From contig NZ_LUKE01000003.1 in NCBI RefSeq assembly GCF_001592735.1, forward strand, positions 124,001-188,000: a stretch of DNA of 64,000 nucleotides. The letters are read 5' to 3'. How positions within the stretch are numbered: the stretch's first letter is position 1; each line of letters starts with the position of its first letter. Under the pieces are notes generated by a model, which searched no databases, was not told where the DNA came from, and saw only the letters and a list, made by a program, of their open reading frames with translations. The stretch is from Bdellovibrio bacteriovorus. GTDB taxonomy: Bacteria; Bdellovibrionota; Bdellovibrionia; Bdellovibrionales; Bdellovibrionaceae. The position numbers and the translations under genes were made by a program. Shown here one piece after another: positions 25,836-33,845 of the stretch.

Positions 25836-27248
25836 GTGAAGAAAAATCGCGGTTCATATCCATTTAAACTCCCGCTACTGATCAGCTTTTTAACGGCTGT
25901 CGTCGTAATTGCGTCGGGCGCTTGGGCTCAGGCCCAAATGCAAATTGGTGGGGAGTTTGAATTCGTGGATTTTTCAGTTCCGGTGGTCTTAGGCAGTGGC
26001 CTGAAGGGTCATGAAGAAGCCATGGCCGATCGCATGGTGAAAGCCATTCAAGAAATCTGCCCACCCCCACAATGTCAAGAAACGCGCGTGGAAGGAAAGT
26101 TTGGACAAGAAAGCCGCTTCCAATTGGAAAATGGTTTTTGGTTTCAAATAAGTTGGGACCCGAATGTCGTGGAAGTCACCACAAAACCATCAACCGTGGC
26201 CGAAGTGCGTGCGATGGCCCCTGTTTTACAGAAGCTGATTTGGGGAAGTGCCAAGCTTGCCGGGCTAAGTCCTGATCCCGAACGGCGCGCGGGACATTTT
26301 AATTTTGGCGCGATGAAAAGTTTTGATGGCAATGCGCTAGAGTTTTTAAAATTTATAATTGATTATGCCAATCGCCCGGAACTGGCTAACGGCATTTTTC
26401 GCGATACCAACAGTTTAAACGCGCCTCATTTAGCCCAGCTCGGTGAAGAGCAGCGCCGCGCTTTAAGTGATCTTGCGGCTAAGGCATTAACAAAGCCCCA
26501 AGAAGAAAAAATGACATTAGCCAATTTATTTTCGAAACCCCGAAAGCATCCCACGCAAATGACGATCGCGGAAATGGCTTACGACCTTGTCCGCCATGTA
26601 TTTTATGAAACCACAAATCCGATGTATTCCGGCCCCGAAGCTTGGCACTATCAAGCCTTGGGACTAAAAAGTGTGTTAATGATTCGACCCGATAGTGATC
26701 GTCCTTTAGAAAACCGCGCCGTGCGATCGCAACGGGATATCTATGATTTTATTTTAATGGCCGAGCTGATGGAAGCGCGTATTGCTTACTTAAAGACCTT
26801 ACCTAAAGAAACCGCATTTACCGTGACAGAAACAACCAAAGGAAAATTCACCGCGCAAGAACTTGTGAACCGCTATTACATCTATGTGACCGAAACAGGG
26901 CTTTCGTGGGATGTATATAAGCGTCTCTTGCCGGCAAAGTTATTGATCCGTAAGCCGCATCCATTATTAATGGTCGTTGCCGCTCCGTCAGAAAAATCAA
27001 AGAGCGTTAAAGAGATCGTGGAGGTTTTAGATCTTTTAGCGACCAGCCCATGGTTGCAAAAAAAAGTGCAAGAGATTTTGCTTAATGAGCAAATTCCTTA
27101 CGAGCAACGAGAACTTTTGCTTCATGAAATCAAACGTCTAGAAGTAAGCACGGATTACTCGCACGAGATGCGGAGGCGTTTAAAGCAGCTCGATTTTGCC
27201 GTCATCCCCGGCGGTGGCAGCATGTCTTGCCGAGCGCTCTTTTTATAA
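25836..27248 (+). CDS. Secreted protein with amidoligase-like (COOH-NH2 ligase) motifs
   Basis: A 470-residue protein from GTG 25836. An N-terminal hydrophobic segment ending AWAQA (about residue 33) reads as a signal peptide. After it come GGEFEF (residues 38-43, E40/E42), VVEVTTKPS (112-120), GHFNFG (154-159, H155 and N157) and later LENRAVRSQRD. The order ExE, ExxxxP, HxN, ExR matches the glutamine-synthetase-fold amidoligases (Amidoligase_2). Those enzymes use ATP, so a periplasmic location would be odd; the protein may be a catalytically altered relative. No strong Shine-Dalgarno. Function is a motif-based inference. Confidence 0.6.
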   Translation: MKKNRGSYPFKLPLLISFLTAVVVIASGAWAQAQMQIGGEFEFVDFSVPVVLGSGLKGHEEAMADRMVKAIQEICPPPQCQETRVEGKFGQESRFQLENGFWFQISWDPNVVEVTTKPSTVAEVRAMAPVLQKLIWGSAKLAGLSPDPERRAGHFNFGAMKSFDGNALEFLKFIIDYANRPELANGIFRDTNSLNAPHLAQLGEEQRRALSDLAAKALTKPQEEKMTLANLFSKPRKHPTQMTIAEMAYDLVRHVFYETTNPMYSGPEAWHYQALGLKSVLMIRPDSDRPLENRAVRSQRDIYDFILMAELMEARIAYLKTLPKETAFTVTETTKGKFTAQELVNRYYIYVTETGLSWDVYKRLLPAKLLIRKPHPLLMVVAAPSEKSKSVKEIVEVLDLLATSPWLQKKVQEILLNEQIPYEQRELLLHEIKRLEVSTDYSHEMRRRLKQLDFAVIPGGGSMSCRALFL

Positions 27249-27575
27249 ATTTATTTTTTCGCTGAAGTCTTTTGCCCGAGCCGCCCAAGAAACATGGAGT
27301 TATAAATTTAACAACTTTGTTCTTGCCATGATCTTCTTGTTCTTAAAGTCCTCGATAATAAATGTTTTTGCGCTCTTCGTGATGGATCTCAAATGCAACT
27401 TTATAGGTTCACTAGGGCCTTATAAACGCCTTTGCGATTCTTTGTAAATATCTTGCTTCGGTCAAAATCCTCAGAAAAAACCTTAAAAAATCGAGTTTTC
27501 GAAAAAAGAAAGCAAAAAGCCGGGGATGCCGGCTTTTTACAGGACGTGCTTTTGGTAATTATCGGGAGTCGCCTC
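27249..27575. other. Gene-free stretch between convergent genes
   Basis: About 327 AT-rich bases between the amidoligase-like gene and tsx. The short readings inside have no Shine-Dalgarno or protein-like composition. The only recognisable structure is the terminator at 27514-27538. No tRNA, repeat or promoter stands out. Confidence 0.6.
27514..27538. terminator. Bidirectional rho-independent terminator
   Basis: A perfect 10-bp stem, AAAAAGCCGG/CCGGCTTTTT, with a 5-base loop. It has a T-tract in both directions and lies between convergent genes, so it can end transcription of both the plus-strand gene ending at 27248 and the minus-strand tsx gene. Confidence 0.88.
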
Positions 27576-28382
27576 TTAAAACTTATACGTCACAGAAAGG
27601 TAATGACCAAATCCTGTGGTCTCTCCGGCAATGCCGCCGTCTTTTAACAGCGCCATGTCTTTATAGTACTTTAAGCCGTAACCCAAAGCATAGCGTTGAG
27701 TGTGCCAGTAAAGACCGTTGAACCATTCTAAAGAATCTTCAGAGTAGTTCGTCGAATCAGAAATTTGTGTCGCACCAAATTTATAATCTAAATAACCTTG
27801 ATAAGTCAGATTGCCGCCGATTTCCCAAAAAGGTCTAAACCAGTTTGTTGAAATGATGTATCCATCCCAACGTTTTTCGTTTGGATTGGTGTAATTTTCA
27901 CGAACATAGCGAGCCATCAAATTTGCACCCACGCGGCCCAGCCACGGAACTTGGATGTCAGAACCAAGACCGATGTATTGTTCAAACAAAGATTGATCAC
28001 CGACGTTCATCAAACCTGAGATGTAAACTTCAGAAACAAAACCTTGGTATTTTTCGTGCCCCAACATCGCGTTGATTGAAACGCGCGGAGCAAATTTAAA
28101 GAAAAAATTATCTTTGCCGTGGCGATCGCTGTCGGGGCTGTCAAAGATATCAAAAACATCTAGATAGCCGTAAAGATCAAAGATCCCTGAACGGCCTCCG
28201 AATTCCATTTCCAAGTAAGTATCGTCTTGGTTTTGGAAAGGAATTTTATTGTCGATACTTTGCATGATATTGAACTGAAACCATTTAAAGTCGTTCTTAT
28301 GCAGATCCGAACTTGGGTTGTCTTGAGCAAAGGACAATGTTGAAGAAAGCAACACGAACAAAAGGCTTAATTTAAATTTCAT
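27576..28382 (-). CDS. tsx: Tsx-like nucleoside-specific outer-membrane channel
   Basis: A 268-residue outer-membrane protein starting at ATG 28382, where GGAGA stands upstream. The signal peptide is MKFKLSLLFVLLSSTLSFA. The mature part shows the Tsx pattern DDTYLEMEFGGRSGIFDLYGYLDV, FFKFAPRVSIN, YIGLGSDIQ, ARYVRENYTNPNEKRWDGY and a C-terminal FGHYLSVTYKF with a terminal Phe. Tsx forms a 12-stranded barrel that admits nucleosides. In a predator this could serve uptake of nucleosides from prey DNA, which is inference. Length equals the E. coli protein (about 270 mature). Confidence 0.9.
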   Translation of the reverse strand: MKFKLSLLFVLLSSTLSFAQDNPSSDLHKNDFKWFQFNIMQSIDNKIPFQNQDDTYLEMEFGGRSGIFDLYGYLDVFDIFDSPDSDRHGKDNFFFKFAPRVSINAMLGHEKYQGFVSEVYISGLMNVGDQSLFEQYIGLGSDIQVPWLGRVGANLMARYVRENYTNPNEKRWDGYIISTNWFRPFWEIGGNLTYQGYLDYKFGATQISDSTNYSEDSLEWFNGLYWHTQRYALGYGLKYYKDMALLKDGGIAGETTGFGHYLSVTYKF

Positions 28383-28421
28383 TTTGTGGTCTCCGGCTGG
28401 AGCCACTAGCTAGCAAAAACG

Positions 28422-28466
28422 ACCGCATTTCTCAATGTTAATTCTAAACATCCTCAGAAATGCGGT
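28422..28466. terminator. Inverted repeat, possible terminator
   Basis: Arms ACCGCATTTCT and AGAAATGCGGT pair perfectly over 11 bp around a 23-base loop. In the minus direction the structure is followed by CGTTTTTG, so it could end the upstream SDR transcript before tsx. The large loop lowers confidence. Confidence 0.5.
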
Positions 28467-28475
28467 GAGTTATGA

Positions 28476-29516
28476 CTAAATTCTACCCTCATTGTTTTTC
28501 TGGGCTGCTTTTTCTGCTTTTAAAGTCGCTATACTTGGCACCACGGGAGAGTCTATTTCCATTCCCAGTTTTGCTTCTTGATGCAAGTCTCGGCGAGCGG
28601 GCGAGGGTAAAATCGCGTTGGCAAGATTTACGGCATCCGAGGTGAGTTCGGGCATCAGGGCGCGAAGCTTCACGGCCAGCTTGGCAGGTAAAGAAATGAT
28701 GAGCTCTGCTTGGCCGACTTCGGCAGCATCGCAAATGGCTTTGGCCGCTTTTTCGGCCGATACACTTAATAGGGGCAAGGAGGACGCTAAAGCAAACCAA
28801 GAATACTCTAAAGTTTCTTGTCCTTTTATTTGGGCATGGCCGATCGAGCCAGTGCGCATAAGTCCTGGTGATACGGAGGTGACATAGATGTTATCTTTCA
28901 TCAGCTCGGCTCTTAAAGAATCTGAATATCCGGTGAGTGCAAATTTGCTGGCACAGTAAGGTGCTAGGTGGGGCACAGAAACTTTTCCTCCGATAGAGCC
29001 GATATTCACAATCCTCCCGCCGCGATGGGCTTTGAAATGAGGAAGGGCGGCTTCAATTAAATGGAAAGGTCCCCAGAAGTGTGTGTCCATGGCATCTTTA
29101 AAATCATCTTCGCTGGCATTTTCATAGGGCATGACAGAAATAATACCTGCATTATTGATAATCATATCTAAGCTGCCAAAGTGGATGAAGACTTGCTTAA
29201 TTGCCCAGAGGATTTGATATTTTTGCGTCAGATCGCAAGGGACCATCAAAACTTCACATTCTGGGTAAAGCTCTTGAATTTGATTTTGCGCTTTTTGCAG
29301 CTCTTCTTTGTCGCGAGCTAATAAAACTAAATGAGCTCCGCGCGAAGCAAGTTCTCGAGCTAAGACCAAGCCGAGGCCTCTTGATCCTCCGGTGATTAAG
29401 ACGACCTTGTTCTGATAGCTAAAGTGCCGCAAACGCCGCTTGATAAATCCCCAGGCAAAATATCCAGCGGTGATAAGGCCTGCAGCGCCTAAAATTTTAC
29501 GACGTAATTTTCCCAT
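28476..29516 (-). CDS. Membrane-anchored SDR family oxidoreductase
   Basis: A 346-residue short-chain dehydrogenase with an N-terminal hydrophobic anchor (residues 9-25, AAGLITAGYFAWGF). The NAD(P) site is TGGSRGLGLVLA, NNAG is present (IINNAGIISV), and the catalytic pair is YCASKFAL. A C-terminal extension of some 50 residues is polar and Lys/Glu-rich. It resembles membrane SDRs acting on lipids or sterol-like ketones; substrate unknown. It is 2 bases downstream of the yceI gene and so co-transcribed with it. Confidence 0.88.
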   Translation of the reverse strand: MGKLRRKILGAAGLITAGYFAWGFIKRRLRHFSYQNKVVLITGGSRGLGLVLARELASRGAHLVLLARDKEELQKAQNQIQELYPECEVLMVPCDLTQKYQILWAIKQVFIHFGSLDMIINNAGIISVMPYENASEDDFKDAMDTHFWGPFHLIEAALPHFKAHRGGRIVNIGSIGGKVSVPHLAPYCASKFALTGYSDSLRAELMKDNIYVTSVSPGLMRTGSIGHAQIKGQETLEYSWFALASSLPLLSVSAEKAAKAICDAAEVGQAELIISLPAKLAVKLRALMPELTSDAVNLANAILPSPARRDLHQEAKLGMEIDSPVVPSIATLKAEKAAQKNNEGRI

Positions 29517-29518
29517 AA

Positions 29519-30133
29519 CTATTTTCCTTTAGCGGGTGGGGTGACCGCAATCCCTTCTGTCCAGATGCGAATTTTAACTTCATCGCCCACCGCCGGGCCT
29601 AAAGCGACTTTGTCGTTATAATTAATATTAAAATCTTTGCGGTTGATGGTGCCGGTCATTTGGAACGCAGCTCTTTGTTTTCCCCAGGTATCTACGACAA
29701 AGCCCGTGCATTTACCCTCGAAGGTCACGTCTTTAGTGACGTCCTTGATGGTCAAGGTCGCAACCACTTTAAAAGAATCATCCGTGCCCGTAATCGATTT
29801 ACTGACAAGTTTCATCGAAGGATATTTTGCGGCTTCAAAAAAATCTTTTGATTTTAAATGGTCATCACGTTGTTTAACCCCTGTATCGATAGAAGAAACG
29901 GGGATGGTCGCCGAAAAACTAGAGGCCGCAAAAGGTTCGGCTAAATTAAATTCGCCTTTAACTTCGTTAAAACGTCCTTCGACTTCTGAAACCACAAAGT
30001 GAGGAATGACAAAAGAAATACGCGTGTGAGCGGGATCGACATCATATTTTCCTTTAACGTAGCCCTTCACGGCCCCGGCATTAAACGAAAATAAAAGTGT
30101 TAAGAAAGCAAGCGATTGAACCAGGAACTTCAT
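29519..30133 (-). CDS. YceI family periplasmic protein
   Basis: A 204-residue YceI protein. ATG 30133 is chosen because GGGAG sits six bases upstream and a signal peptide follows directly (MKFLVQSLAFLTLLFSFNAGA); the longer reading runs into the divergent yecM promoter. Family features include YDVDPAHTRISFVIPHFVVSEVEG, FSATIPVSSIDTGVKQRDDHLKSKDFF and GEVKIRIWTE near the end. YceI proteins are lipocalin-like and bind isoprenoid or amide lipids in the periplasm. Co-transcribed with the SDR just downstream, hinting at a shared lipid substrate (inference). Confidence 0.92.
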   Translation of the reverse strand: MKFLVQSLAFLTLLFSFNAGAVKGYVKGKYDVDPAHTRISFVIPHFVVSEVEGRFNEVKGEFNLAEPFAASSFSATIPVSSIDTGVKQRDDHLKSKDFFEAAKYPSMKLVSKSITGTDDSFKVVATLTIKDVTKDVTFEGKCTGFVVDTWGKQRAAFQMTGTINRKDFNINYNDKVALGPAVGDEVKIRIWTEGIAVTPPAKGK

Positions 30134-30211
30134 AAGATCTCCCATAAAAAGTGATATGGGACATCTTAACGTGAGGGTCGCTGAAAGGCATAGACATTCC
30201 CTGGGATTTGG

Positions 30212-30217
30212 TATTAT
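30212..30217 (+). promoter_or_regulatory. Extended -10-like element before yecM
   Basis: TATTAT (5 of 6 to TATAAT) preceded by TGG, giving an extended -10 (TGnTATTAT). The start codon at 30227 is 9 bases downstream and no Shine-Dalgarno is present, so the leader would be 0-2 bases long. A convincing -35 is missing (nearest TAGACA, 15-bp spacer). Confidence 0.35.
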
Positions 30218-30226
30218 ACATGCGCT

Positions 30227-30742
30227 ATGCAATTCCAAGAATTTCAAGCTCAAGCTCATGACTTTTTAGGCCGCCTGTTTGAAGACATGGCCGCGCATAA
30301 AATTGAAATTCCTAGCCATTGGAAAATTGATCATCTTTGCTATCGTGTGCCGTCTTTGGATCGTTACGAATTATTAAAGGATGAATTTGCCAAGTTTGGA
30401 CGCCTGCTGATTGAAAATGATGTCAATGGACGTCCGATTGCCACCTATAAATTAAACGAACCTATTGTGTTTTTTAGCGGGGTTGTTGATGTGGTTGAGC
30501 TTCCGGCTCCGAAGGCCGGAAAAGCCAGTGAAGAAGGTTTTGAACATATTGAAATCGTCTGTGATGTGCCATTTGCAGAATTAGAAAAACGCTATGGTCA
30601 TCTCAATTTAGATCGCGGAGGCTTAAAAAAAGAAATCAATCCCGAGCTTGAGATCTGTTTAGGGCGACGCAATTTAAAATTCCATCATCAATCTTTAGAA
30701 GAAGTCATCGCCATGGAGTTAAACTCCACGGCGCATGCTTGA
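30227..30742 (+). CDS. yecM: YecM-like VOC family protein
   Basis: A 171-residue protein matching YecM: NGRPIATYKLNEPIVFF, VVELPAPKAGK, EEGFEHIEIV and LKFHHQSLEEVIAMEL occur in the same order as in the E. coli protein. The fold is a vicinal-oxygen-chelate type; metal binding and a catalytic role have been suggested but no reaction is established. No signal peptide, so cytoplasmic. It is divergent from yceI and converges with the ThrRS-like gene, with four bases between stops. Confidence 0.9.
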   Translation: MQFQEFQAQAHDFLGRLFEDMAAHKIEIPSHWKIDHLCYRVPSLDRYELLKDEFAKFGRLLIENDVNGRPIATYKLNEPIVFFSGVVDVVELPAPKAGKASEEGFEHIEIVCDVPFAELEKRYGHLNLDRGGLKKEINPELEICLGRRNLKFHHQSLEEVIAMELNSTAHA

Positions 30743-30746
30743 TTTT

Positions 30747-31961
30747 TTAAGGTTGTTTTAAAAGTTCTTTAAGTCGGAAAATCATTTCTTGTAAGCCCAT
30801 CAGCTCCGACATATTGGACCTCTGTAAGTTGTAAACTCCTTCTTTGATTTCTTTATCACCGATGACGAGATAAGAAAATGGACGAAGGCGATGGGAGAAG
30901 AGCAGTTTTTTAGAAACACTGCCTTGGCTCATCTCGACCTGAGCTCGAACACCTTGCATTCTTAATTCTTGAGCCAATTGCCGGGCATTTTCGATATGCT
31001 CTTCGCGCACCGGGATAAGATGCACTTGAATCGGCGCCAGCCATCCCGGCAATCGGCCTTGATAGAACTCTAAAAGCAAGGCGACAAAGCGTTCATGACT
31101 GCCTAACGGGGCCCGGTGCACAATCCAAGGGTGTTCTGATTTTCCGTCTTGATTGATAAACTGCAAATTAAATTTTTTGCCAGAATTAAAGTCTAACTGC
31201 ACACTCGCAATGGACTCTTCAATTCCAGAATTCATTTTCATCTGCACATCGATCTTAGGTCCGTAAAAAGCCGCTTCGCCTTCGGCCTCGAAGTATTCTA
31301 AGTTTAATTTATCTAAGGCTTCTTTTAAGATCTTTTCGCTTTCTTGCCACAATGAAACTTCGCCGTCAAATTTCTGCATTTGATGGGGATCATGTTTTGA
31401 AAGTCGATAACGATACCCCTTAAGCCCTAAAGCGCGGTAGCATCGTTCGTGCAGCTCCAAGACGGAGATGACTTCGTCTAAGGATTTTGAACGTGGCATG
31501 TAAATATGTCCGTCGTTCTGACAGAGTCCTCGCACGCGACTTAAGCCCTTTAAGGAACCGCTTCTTTCGAAGCGATACACTTGCCCGTATTCCGCCAGGC
31601 GCAATGGCAGATCTCGATAGCTTCGTGGTAACGCGGCAAAGGCCATATGGTGATGCGGACAGTTCATGGGTTTAAGATAATACTGCGACTGATCTTCAGG
31701 CCATTGTATAGGTGGATACATGTCCTCTTTAAAAGCACGTAAGTGTCCTGAGGCTTGATAAAGATCGGCTTTGGCTAAGTGGGGACTGATGACTCGCTGA
31801 TAGCCGCCCTTAAATTCAAGGTCTTTTACAAAGGCTTCTAAGGAGTCACGGATGGCCACGCCATGGGGAAGCCAGTTGGGTAAACCGGCGCCGACGGATT
31901 CGTTTAAAAAATAGATCTCCATTTCATCAGCCAATTGGCGATGATCGATAGGGGATGACAT
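30747..31961 (-). CDS. Threonyl-tRNA synthetase core (no TGS/editing domains)
   Basis: A 404-residue class II synthetase equal to the catalytic plus anticodon-binding parts of ThrRS; the N-terminal TGS and editing domains (about 240 residues in E. coli ThrRS of 642) are absent. Zinc ligands are preserved: C101 in PMNCPHHH, H152 in QNDGHIYM, H282 in VHRAPLGSHERF; the 51-residue C-H spacing equals the E. coli one. Motif 2 is YRFERSGSLKGLSRVRG. It should activate threonine and charge tRNA, but without cis-editing of serine. It is probably a second, specialised copy. Preceded by a structured leader. Confidence 0.88.
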   Translation of the reverse strand: MSSPIDHRQLADEMEIYFLNESVGAGLPNWLPHGVAIRDSLEAFVKDLEFKGGYQRVISPHLAKADLYQASGHLRAFKEDMYPPIQWPEDQSQYYLKPMNCPHHHMAFAALPRSYRDLPLRLAEYGQVYRFERSGSLKGLSRVRGLCQNDGHIYMPRSKSLDEVISVLELHERCYRALGLKGYRYRLSKHDPHQMQKFDGEVSLWQESEKILKEALDKLNLEYFEAEGEAAFYGPKIDVQMKMNSGIEESIASVQLDFNSGKKFNLQFINQDGKSEHPWIVHRAPLGSHERFVALLLEFYQGRLPGWLAPIQVHLIPVREEHIENARQLAQELRMQGVRAQVEMSQGSVSKKLLFSHRLRPFSYLVIGDKEIKEGVYNLQRSNMSELMGLQEMIFRLKELLKQP

Positions 31962-31986
31962 AAAATCTCCAAAAAAATAAATTGTT

Positions 31987-32079
31987 GAAGCGAAAGGCTT
32001 CGAAAGTTGTTCAGTAAAAAATGCGTGAGTTTTGAGGTCTTAAAGCTAAGACCAAATACAGATGTGACCCCTACGGGGT
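31987..32079 (-). promoter_or_regulatory. Leader with three hairpins before the ThrRS core gene
   Basis: In the minus-strand transcript a leader ORF is followed by ACCCC-GTA-GGGGT (32067-32079), GGTCTTA-GCTT-TAAGACC (32036-32053, 7-bp perfect arms) and GAAGC-CTTTC-GCTTC (31987-32001), then a T-rich stretch ahead of the gene's Shine-Dalgarno (GGAGATTTT before ATG). The last hairpin is short and its T-run is 8 bases away, so terminator strength is doubtful. The arrangement is like an attenuator. Confidence 0.4.
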
Positions 32080-32124
32080 GGTGATCAAGGCACTAGAAAG
32101 AAAAAGAAGAGCAAAAGGACTCAT
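32071..32124 (-). CDS. Candidate leader peptide (17 residues) ending in two Thr codons
   Basis: ATG at 32124 to TAG at 32071 encodes MSPFALLFLSSALITTP. The last codons are Ile-Thr-Thr-Pro and the stop lies in the first leader hairpin, an arrangement used in amino-acid attenuation. No Shine-Dalgarno is seen before the ATG, and two Thr codons in 17 is a modest enrichment, so translation is unproven. Confidence 0.3.
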   Translation of the reverse strand: MSPFALLFLSSALITTP

Positions 32125-32197
32125 GAAGGCAGATTAACAAATAGAACGCATAAAGGAAATTCAGAAATTTTTATGAGCAACCAAAGAAATTCTAATA

Positions 32198-32974
32198 CTA
32201 TTTCCCAGTTTTAGGCGGGGCGGGCATCGTGAACCGGTCATCGACAAGCTTAATAAAGCGCTCGTCTTTTTTAAGCTTTGAAAGCAAGGGCTCTAATTTT
32301 TCCCGGCGGATGCGACCGGTGGGATTAAAAACAACCCCCAGCTTGTAAGTAGAGTCATAATTATTTGAGATCGTAAATTTGTCGCGATTTTCCGTATGCT
32401 GTCGCAGATATTCATAAATATAAGATTTTGCCAGTACCGTGACATCTGCCACGCCAGTTAAAACCAAATGAATAGCCCCGTCGGAGTCATCAGCCATTTC
32501 TACTCGGAAATTGCGCTTTAATGTTCTTTCATCGGCATCCAGCCCCGCAAAGCCATAATGAAATCCCTTAACGATGGCAATTTTCATGGCCTTAAGTTCT
32601 TCAAAATTTTTTGGCGCGGAGGAGCCCGCCTTGGTAATATAAACTTCTCCGTCTTCAACATCTAAAGGCAAAAACTCGTAAGTGCTTTTAGACCATTCCC
32701 AAGCCGGGTCCTCAAAAAGAAACATATCAATGCGTTTGCCAAAGTGGGCATAGCGTTGACTGGCTGGTAGGCGCTGAATTTCGAAATTATAGTCTCGTTG
32801 AATAGAGTTTAAAATATTCACAGTTTCGACGGTCAGGCCGTGTGTTTTGTTGCTTCCGGCGTCAAAGTAAGGAGGAAATTGATAGGCGCCCACGCGAATA
32901 GCGGTGCGGGCCGCGAATGAAGGAAAGGAAAATCCCAGTGCCGAAAGTGCCAAAACGAGTATGAAGCGTGACAT
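32198..32974 (-). CDS. Periplasmic solute-binding protein, family 3 type
   Basis: A 258-residue secreted protein (signal peptide residues 1-21, ending SFAA) of the amino-acid-binding SBP_bac_3 type: IRVGAYQFPPYFDAG, GLTVETVNIL, DMFLFEDPAWEWSKSTYEFLPL, FEELKAMKIAIVKGFHYG and LVLTGVADVTVLAKSY. No transporter genes are adjacent, so it may be a stand-alone receptor or sensor-type binding protein, as is common in Bdellovibrio-like genomes. Ligand unknown. Confidence 0.82.
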   Translation of the reverse strand: MSRFILVLALSALGFSFPSFAARTAIRVGAYQFPPYFDAGSNKTHGLTVETVNILNSIQRDYNFEIQRLPASQRYAHFGKRIDMFLFEDPAWEWSKSTYEFLPLDVEDGEVYITKAGSSAPKNFEELKAMKIAIVKGFHYGFAGLDADERTLKRNFRVEMADDSDGAIHLVLTGVADVTVLAKSYIYEYLRQHTENRDKFTISNNYDSTYKLGVVFNPTGRIRREKLEPLLSKLKKDERFIKLVDDRFTMPAPPKTGK

Positions 32975-33120
32975 GGGCCTATCTTAACCACGACTGCTAG
33001 AGGCTTTCTAGTCCTTTTTGCGCGTCCTGAAGCGTCTTAATTTTTGACAGTGATGGAGCTTTTACAACGCGTGCTCTTGGTATGTAAAAAGGCAGATTTT
33101 CTGCAGTATAAAGGCAAGTT

Positions 33121-33204
33121 ATGTCGTTACGAATCGTTTTTATTTGCGCTCTTTGCCTTATGGTTCTCTCTATAGCGAGTGCCGAAACTCTTCTTTTGCC
33201 CTAG
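33121..33204 (+). CDS. Very short signal-peptide-like ORF
   Basis: ATG 33121 to TAG 33204 encodes 27 residues, MSLRIVFICALCLMVLSIAS then AETLLLP. It reads as a signal peptide with a seven-residue remainder. A weak AAGG stands upstream. The end overlaps the stop of the convergent membrane-protein gene. It could be a micro-protein, a decayed gene or chance. Confidence 0.2.
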   Translation: MSLRIVFICALCLMVLSIASAETLLLP

Positions 33205-33845
33205 TGATGGGCAAACATAAACACACACAGCGAATAGAAGCTTGAAAAAATCAGCACAAAACCTGCAATTTTTTGATTGCGTGCGGGTGTGCCCGCGATC
33301 AAGCTTTTGATCAATTGGGGGGCTGAGTATAAAACAGGCAATCCACCCAGCCAAAAAAGAGTCATGACTAAAACGCCACTCCAAATACTTCCGCTAGCCA
33401 TCGCGGCAAGAACGTAAGTGTAAAGCCACCCGCAAGGAAGCAGGGCCGTTAAGAGACCAAACACCCAGCCCGAATTACGAGAACGGAAAAACTTCGCGGA
33501 ATGAAAACGTTGGATTAAATTTTTTAGGTAACTCCATTGACCGGGACTTTTAAAACGTTTTGGAAAGAGCATAGACATAGCTAAATAAAATAGAAATAGG
33601 GCAAGAAAGCTTGCTGAAATCCAGCGTAAAGTCACCACATGGGAATTTAAAAAAACTTGCCCTAAGCTTCCCGCAACACCACCCAAAGTGGCGTAAGAAA
33701 CCAGACGACCTAAGTGATAACTGACTAAGGACTTTCTTTGCGCCATCAAACTTGCCACCGGTCCACACATCGCAGCACAATGCCAGCTTCCTAAGAAGCT
33801 GGTCGACACAATGCTGAGCGCAAGAACCAGGGAGCTTGTCATCAT
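33201..33845 (-). CDS. DsbD_2/TauE-SafE-like membrane protein of cbb3 cluster
   Basis: A 214-residue inner-membrane protein with six or so helices, of the DsbD_2 (UreH-like) group: LGSWHCAAMCGPVASL near the N-terminus with a CxxxC pair and LLTALLPCGWLYTYVLAAMAS in the middle, a repeat-like arrangement of Pro-Cys motifs. Such genes are regularly the last gene of ccoGHIS clusters and are thought to help copper or redox steps of oxidase assembly. ATGA overlap with ccoG. Confidence 0.82.
   Translation of the reverse strand: MMTSSLVLALSIVSTSFLGSWHCAAMCGPVASLMAQRKSLVSYHLGRLVSYATLGGVAGSLGQVFLNSHVVTLRWISASFLALFLFYLAMSMLFPKRFKSPGQWSYLKNLIQRFHSAKFFRSRNSGWVFGLLTALLPCGWLYTYVLAAMASGSIWSGVLVMTLFWLGGLPVLYSAPQLIKSLIAGTPARNQKIAGFVLIFSSFYSLCVFMFAHH

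Noticed and set aside
27432-27647. 71-codon plus-strand ORF across the tsx terminator
   Set aside because: Runs through a terminator into the opposite strand of tsx; no Shine-Dalgarno.
33000-33030. Hairpin-like CTAGA/TCTAG followed by CTTTTTG
   Set aside because: Five-base stem and no plus-strand gene ending there.
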